Shown here: positions 59,916-64,000 of the stretch, piece after piece
Numbering within the stretch: position 1 is the first letter of the stretch
Layout: the number at the start of each line of letters is the position of its first letter
Assembly (NCBI GenBank): GCA_013288345.1
Contig: JABDCA010000003.1
Coordinates: 88,548 to 152,547, forward strand
Source of the DNA: Bacteroidota bacterium
GTDB lineage: Bacteria > Bacteroidota > Bacteroidia > JABEUT01
Direction: 5' to 3'
Length of the DNA stretch: 64,000 bases
Translations under genes and position numbers: made by a program
Notes under the pieces: model-generated
Databases searched by the model: none
Told to the model about the DNA's origin: nothing
The model's input: only the letters and a program-made list of their open reading frames with translations

Positions 59916-60779
59916 TTAGTTTGTGCTACTTAAAGCAGCTGCAGGCTCTCCTTCAGGTTTACGATAAGCAGGGTGCAGGTCACCTTTATGGCTGTTATAG
60001 ATAGTGGCTAAAAATCCGTAGAGTTCCTCATGCCTTTTTTTGAACTTATCAGGGTTATCGAAAAAGTATTCACTTACAACGGCTAAAAACTCAGCATTGC
60101 TGCTAAGTGCATAAGGGTTAATATCTGAATTACCTTTTTCAATCCTGCCCATTTCTTTTTTTATTTCGTGCAACCAAGGGCCGGCAAATTTGTGTGTGAT
60201 AAGGGCTCGTGGTATACCATCTATAATTCCATCTTCTTTATCGAGCAGGTGTACAAATTCGTGTATACCTACGTTTTCTTTATGTGGCAGGCCATCAAAA
60301 GCTTTTACCAGGTCGGGCTTCGATAATATTACAGCGCCATTCATATATCGGTCGCCCACCATTCCCATTATCACTTCCTTGTGCCCTTCGTATCGCCCTG
60401 TTTGAAACTCCTCATCGAAACTATTGGGATAAATTAAAATGGTATGTACACCCGGGTAATTGAACTTATCGAAGGCAAATGTAGGAATGATGGCGCTTGC
60501 AGCAACCATAATGCGTATGGTGTCGTCAATATCGGTATCAATACCATCAATGGTTTTTGTAGCCAAAAAGCGCTGTATACGTTTCTCGAAAAGCGTTTTG
60601 TCGGCATCTTCTAATTTCGAATAGAAGAGTATTTTTTGTGTAAGTATTTCGCGCCACAAACCGGGAATTTCCTCTTTTAGTTTTTCCTCCAGTTTTTTTC
60701 TTTTACGCGATACCCTTAACGAAACCAGCAGTGTAATTACAATGAAGGTAATAAGTGTAAGCAGGCCTTGTTCATTCAT
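59916..60779 (-). CDS. MtfA-family zinc peptidase (M90)
   Basis: A 287-residue protein with an N-terminal membrane helix (about 5-22), then the MtfA/DgsA anti-repressor peptidase domain: HExxH at 173-177 ('GIHEFVHLLDKEDG') and the downstream 'NAEFLAVVSEYFF' Glu. In E. coli MtfA binds Mlc; here the membrane anchor and distance to sugar genes suggest another partner. It is followed upstream by a lipoprotein gene, 7 bp apart. Confidence 0.88.
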   Translation of the reverse strand: MNEQGLLTLITFIVITLLVSLRVSRKRKKLEEKLKEEIPGLWREILTQKILFYSKLEDADKTLFEKRIQRFLATKTIDGIDTDIDDTIRIMVAASAIIPTFAFDKFNYPGVHTILIYPNSFDEEFQTGRYEGHKEVIMGMVGDRYMNGAVILSKPDLVKAFDGLPHKENVGIHEFVHLLDKEDGIIDGIPRALITHKFAGPWLHEIKKEMGRIEKGNSDINPYALSSNAEFLAVVSEYFFDNPDKFKKRHEELYGFLATIYNSHKGDLHPAYRKPEGEPAAALSSTN

Positions 60780-60786
60780 TGATACC

Positions 60787-61224
60787 TTACTTAACTATCT
60801 TGTTCTTAAGGTCAGTTATTGCCTCACCTATGTTATGCATATCCTTGTTAAAGCCAATCTTAAACTCAGCCCATTTAGCTTTTCCGTCTGCTTTGTATTC
60901 ATCAAGCCTTCTTTTCATGTCGGAATTCTTGTGGTCTAAAGCTTCTATCTTTCTTTTGTATTCTGCTCTGTCTTCTTGTTTTTCGTCAGCTATACGTGCA
61001 TTAAACTCGTCTATGCTTTTTTGATTTGCGGTAATGCTGTCATCGGTTTGCTTTCTGTAGGTTTCAATATCTGCTATGTATACCAGGCTGTCTACATCGC
61101 CCTTTACAATAGTATCTTTTGTTGTGTTTGTAGTTGAAGCAGTTTGTGAAGAGTTACTGCAACTTGTCAGGGCCATGCCTGCTATAAAGGTTAATGCTGT
61201 AAATGTTAAAAGTATTTTTTTCAT
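60787..61224 (-). CDS. Coiled-coil lipoprotein
   Basis: A 145-residue lipoprotein: 'LTALTFIAGMALTSC' type signal with lipobox Cys22, then Ser/Thr-rich linker and a long helical domain (about 50-140) of Lys/Glu-rich coiled coil ('AEYKRKIEALDHKNSDMKRRLDEYKADGKAKWAEFKIGFNKDMHNIGEAITDLKN'). The final part resembles the sll1863-type stress-response proteins. It heads the two-gene unit with mtfA-like. Confidence 0.75.
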   Translation of the reverse strand: MKKILLTFTALTFIAGMALTSCSNSSQTASTTNTTKDTIVKGDVDSLVYIADIETYRKQTDDSITANQKSIDEFNARIADEKQEDRAEYKRKIEALDHKNSDMKRRLDEYKADGKAKWAEFKIGFNKDMHNIGEAITDLKNKIVK

Positions 61225-61460
61225 TTTGTTTGTTTTGGTACGGGTTAAAATTCAAGGGGCAAAGATTGACTATAAGGCAAATAAGGGAGTTATATAACCT
61301 GTTTATTATGTTACATCATTCACGCTTTGTGAGATTCACCTATAGTTAAGGTGTAATGCAAAGTGTGACTTATATAAGTTTCTTTTAAACTTCTATAACA
61401 ACAATACAATGAAGGTATTGCACCTTTGGGGCACATAAAATAATTAATTAGCCTGCTTAT

Positions 61461-61838
61461 ATGGATACAACAAGCAACACTATGGAATACTTGCCTATTG
61501 CAATAACCGCAATTGTGGCTGGTGGCTTTGTTACATTAACTATGGTTGCAAGCCACTTTGTAATACCTAAACGCAAAAGTGCACTTAAGTACGAAGTGTT
61601 CGAGTGTGGTATTCCGTCGCAAGGCAATGCACGTTCGCCCTTTTCTATAAAATATTTTCTGGCAGCTATTTTATTCGTGCTGTTCGATGTGGAGGTAATA
61701 TTTATGTATCCATGGGCGGTTGACTTCCGTCATTTAGGCACTACAGGCTTCATTGAAATGATATCGTACATGGCAGTTATGCTTTTGGGCTTTGCCTATG
61801 TAATACAGAAGGGTGCCCTTAATTGGGGTAAGGAATAA
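61461..61838 (+). CDS. nuoA: NADH-quinone oxidoreductase subunit A
   Basis: A 125-residue membrane subunit of complex I, with three helices. Signature: 'SALKYEVFECGIPSQGNARSPFSIKYFLAAILFVLFDVEVIFMYPWAV' including the conserved acidic residues of helix 2 and the preceding Cys loop. It helps couple quinone reduction to proton pumping. An ATG at 61482 ('MEYLPIA') is an alternative start. In most genomes nuoB follows directly, but here the next gene is convergent, so nuoA is alone. Confidence 0.93.
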   Translation: MDTTSNTMEYLPIAITAIVAGGFVTLTMVASHFVIPKRKSALKYEVFECGIPSQGNARSPFSIKYFLAAILFVLFDVEVIFMYPWAVDFRHLGTTGFIEMISYMAVMLLGFAYVIQKGALNWGKE

Positions 61839-61852
61839 TAACACTTATAATG

Positions 61853-62249
61853 TTACGCAGCTTTCTTATTCTTAAAAAAAGGTGCAATGCACAAAAATGC
61901 CACAATAGGGAAGAAGTGCATAGGCACTACCAAACCGGGGAATAGTTCAGGGGTTGTAATATCTAAAGGCAGGCTCATGCTAATAGGGCTTATAATACTA
62001 ACGAACGATAGCAGAGCAATTACAATGTTCAGAACCCCTTTCAGGTTTTCTTTGTTGAACCTTTCCAGCAAGTAATAACCAATTGCCATTAACATGCAGC
62101 CAAATAAACAAGCGCCTGTTAACGAACCAATATTAATGATCTTGTGGAAATCGGTGCCGAGTGCATTTTGATAAATGTTCGAGTAAATAATGGCAGCCGC
62201 AGCTGCCATTATTCCCGAAACAATTCCGTGAAGAAATGTTTTTTTTCAT
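61853..62249 (-). CDS. Four-helix membrane protein (DUF4386/DUF998-like), N terminus frameshifted
   Basis: The frame 61853-62209 encodes 118 residues with about four membrane helices ('NIGSLTGACLFGCMLMAIGYYLLERF', 'GVLNIVIALLSFVSIISPISM', 'MHFFPIVAFLCIAPFF'). An eight-T run at 62239-62246 separates it from the true start ATG 62249: removing one T gives 'MKKTFLHGIVSGIMAAAAAIIYSN' in frame. The 397-bp total is 3n+1. It follows the YceI gene by 6 bp. Family uncertain. Confidence 0.65.
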
Positions 62250-62255
62250 GGCTGA

Positions 62256-62790
62256 TTACATTTTGGTTACAGGAACCGAAACATCAATTAGAAGGTTGTT
62301 TTCTGCGTGTGCATTCATTCCGCTATCATCTCCTACATGGTAATCGATACGGTTAACGCTGAAGCTTGCTATAAAGGTGTTATTGGTAAATGTAAAAGGT
62401 ATGGTTACTTCTTTCTTTACATCGCGTATCTGCATAGTTCCGGTTACAGTATACCCGGTAGCTGCTTTGGCAATTTTGCTCGATGTGAAAGTAATAGTAG
62501 GATACTTATCGGCATTGAACCAGGTTTCGTTCTTGGCTTTGGTGTTTTTTCATGCCGTTGCCTGTATTAATAGAAGCCACATCAATGGTTAAGTTAAACT
62601 TCGATGCATCAAGGTTTTTTTCGTCAAAAGCTATATCGCCCTTAAGTGTTTTAAAAACACCTGAAGGGTCCTTGCTGGTAAACTTTATCGAGTAGCCATC
62701 AGCTATCTTCCAGTTTGTAGATGTAATAACTGTAAAGGCAGAGAAGAACAGGGTTGCTGCTACTGCCATGGGGAAAATGATCTTTTTCAT
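62256..62790 (-). CDS. YceI-family periplasmic protein, frameshifted
   Basis: Signal peptide from ATG 62790 ('MKKIIFPMAVAATLFFSAFT'), then the YceI lipocalin-like domain: 'WKIADGYSIKFTSKDPSGVFKTLKGDIAFDEKNLDASKFNLTIDVASINTGNGMK'. A six-T run (62545-62550) shifts the frame; with one T fewer the protein goes on 'NTKAKNETWFNADKYPTITFTSSKI', 'GTMQIRDVKKEVTIPFTF', and ends 'LLIDVSVPVTKM' at 62256. YceI proteins bind polyprenoid lipids in the periplasm. The total of 535 bp is 3n+1. The ATG at 62817 adds nine unsupported residues. Confidence 0.8.
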
Positions 62791-62882
62791 TAGGGTTAGT
62801 TTTAAATTATAATGCAAAGTTGATGTATAATTGGTTTTTAAAGATTAACCTAGATTAAGAAATGTTATTTCAATGGGATTTA

Positions 62883-63287
62883 TCAGTTTTTAAGAAAGGT
62901 ATATTCATTCTGTTCCAGCAAAAAATCCATTATCTGTTTGGGTAGCTCCTCCGGCGACAGAGCAAGTTTTATAGCGTTAGATAACCCTATTTCCTTAAAC
63001 TCATCTTTATCGTCGCTGTATATCACTATCATTTCAAATGCAGCGCCGGGCTTATCATATCGCTTTAGTATTTCCTCATACGAACGGGATACTATAAGCT
63101 TCTCAAGTGTTTTGTCTTTTGGTTTATTTATCTCTCTGAAAGTTATGGCTGTAATTATTCCGGTGTTTTCTACCCAGCTTTTGCCTGTAAGGGTTTTGCC
63201 GCGCAGGTTTTCATCGTCGGGCGATGAATAGAATATTTGCACCGCAATGGCTTGCCTTAGTGTAAGTTGACGGAAATTATCAGTCAT
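62883..63287 (-). CDS. Hypothetical protein
   Basis: A 134-residue soluble protein from ATG 63287 (the ATG at 63305 would overlap the upstream gene's end). It has beta and helical parts ('SWVENTGIITAITFREIN', 'FEMIVIYSDDKDEFKEIGLSNAIKLALSPEELPKQIMDFLLEQN'). No family is recognised. It lies 4 bp after the oxidoreductase, so they are likely co-transcribed; no functional link is known. Confidence 0.55.
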   Translation of the reverse strand: MTDNFRQLTLRQAIAVQIFYSSPDDENLRGKTLTGKSWVENTGIITAITFREINKPKDKTLEKLIVSRSYEEILKRYDKPGAAFEMIVIYSDDKDEFKEIGLSNAIKLALSPEELPKQIMDFLLEQNEYTFLKN

Positions 63288-63291
63288 GGTA

Positions 63292-63999
63292 TTAAACTTT
63301 AACAATCATTTTGCCTTCGTTCTTTCCTTCAAACAGGTCGAGGAATGCTTGCGGGGCATTGTCAAAACCGTCTACCACAGTTTCGGTATAGGTTAGCTTG
63401 CCTTCCTTCAGCCAGGTGGCCAGTTGTTTTATGGCAGCAGGGAACTTTTCGTAAAAATCTGATACAATAAAGCCGCGCATGGTAGCGCTTTTAGTAACTA
63501 TTATGGGCTGAATGCGCGGGCCCATAGGTACCGTTGTTTCGTTGTATAATGATATAGCTCCACACAATGGTATGCGTGCATATTTATTCAGGTTACCTAA
63601 TACAGCGTCTGATATTTCACCGCCTACATTATCATAATAAACATCTACTCCTTTAGGGCAGGCGCTTTTAAGGGTTTCTTTTAAATTATTAACGGTTTTG
63701 TAGTTAATGGCATCATCAAACTTAAATTTCGATTTAAGCAGTTTTACCTTTTCATCTGATCCGGTAATGCCTACAACTGTGCATCCCAAAATTTTACCTA
63801 TTTGCCCCACTGTGCTGCCTACAGCTCCTGCCGCGCCTGATACCACAATGGTTTCGCCTGCTTTAGGCACACCAATATCGGTAAGGCCCAAATAGGCTGT
63901 AATGCCTGTCATGCCCAGTACGCCAAGGTACAACGATAGGGTAGATGGGTTTTGGTCTATTTTGGTTAACCCTTTGCCATTCGATACCTGATATTCCTT
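63292..63999 (-). CDS. NADP-dependent medium-chain (MDR) oxidoreductase, partial
   Basis: C-terminal 235 residues of a zinc-independent MDR alcohol/prostaglandin-reductase-like protein (CurA/LTB4DH type), cut at the right window edge. Rossmann motif 'VVSGAAGAVGSTVGQIGKILGC', 'VDVYYDNVGGEISDAVL', 'GFIVSDFYEKFPAAIKQLATWL' and 'APQAFLDLFEGKNEGKMIVKV' at the end. It reduces enone or 2-alkenal double bonds in related proteins. The open frame continues to the window edge, so its start lies beyond 64000. Confidence 0.88.
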   Translation of the reverse strand, partial: KEYQVSNGKGLTKIDQNPSTLSLYLGVLGMTGITAYLGLTDIGVPKAGETIVVSGAAGAVGSTVGQIGKILGCTVVGITGSDEKVKLLKSKFKFDDAINYKTVNNLKETLKSACPKGVDVYYDNVGGEISDAVLGNLNKYARIPLCGAISLYNETTVPMGPRIQPIIVTKSATMRGFIVSDFYEKFPAAIKQLATWLKEGKLTYTETVVDGFDNAPQAFLDLFEGKNEGKMIVKV

Positions 64000-64000
64000 C

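Overview
The window comes from a Bacteroidota (Bacteroidetes) chromosome, most likely an aerobic, free-living, type IX secretion (T9SS) lineage. The evidence is seven proteins with a signal peptide and a C-terminal 'VYPNP...G.Y' T9SS sorting domain, a Rho factor with the Asn/Gly-rich N-terminal insert common in this phylum, an ECF sigma factor unit with an outer-membrane barrel partner, TAnnTTTG-type -7 boxes (clearest in front of rnpB), WbqC, RDD and DUF4139 proteins, and many short palindromic repeats.

Layout. 1-7.6 kb is an AT-rich accessory island: small unknown proteins, a secreted trypsin-like protease, a 3' remnant of umuC, a membrane protein, a possible HEPN-like protein divergent from a PLD-type nuclease, then an excisionase-like HTH protein and a tyrosine recombinase at its right edge. 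Two long multi-stem inverted repeats sit in its divergent gaps. 8-15.3 kb holds secreted and periplasmic proteins: a T9SS protein, a W/H-repeat protein, a DUF2268-like lipoprotein with an HDxxH motif, a frameshifted outer-membrane barrel, and two paralogues combining MORN/YwqK-type repeats with a TonB C-terminal domain. 15.3-19.6 kb is cell wall: a PASTA membrane protein and a very unusual tandem D-Ala-D-Ala ligase (two modules in one chain, interrupted by a frameshift), preceded by an ORF6N protein. RNase P RNA follows at 19.87-20.25 kb.

20-30 kb carries lipoproteins, a PepSY-like protein, a T9SS protein, a double-RDD protein, a DUF4139/MuiA protein, a four-helix-bundle (S23/IVP) gene bracketed by inverted repeats, and a membrane-bound patatin phospholipase. 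30.5-38.3 kb holds three large T9SS surface proteins. 38.3-42.5 kb has a glycosyltransferase, WbqC, DedA and rho. 42.6-48.8 kb is a probable regulatory unit: ECF sigma, a membrane regulator with a C-terminal barrel, a PKD lipoprotein and an 879-aa T9SS beta-propeller protein. The sigma gene and the propeller gene share a closely matching two-part promoter with identical 18-nt spacing. 49.3-52.2 kb is a histidine kinase, receiver and receiver-SpoIIE cascade. 53-64 kb has an AraC regulator, another T9SS protein, an ArsR/SRPBCC operon with a 28-bp perfect palindrome as likely operator, MtfA, a lone nuoA, a frameshifted YceI plus membrane protein pair, and a truncated MDR oxidoreductase.

Themes worth attention: (1) about five unrelated-sequence but size-matched (about 146-174 bp) nested inverted-repeat elements; (2) simple-word repeat families used as coding sequence at the same two positions of T9SS sorting domains; (3) an S23 gene whose start codon lies inside a repeat; (4) a predicted ECF regulon motif; (5) four +1 indels in A/T homopolymers, suggesting either sequence error or slippage-tolerated genes. 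No tRNA, 16S/23S rRNA, CRISPR array or complete insertion sequence was seen.
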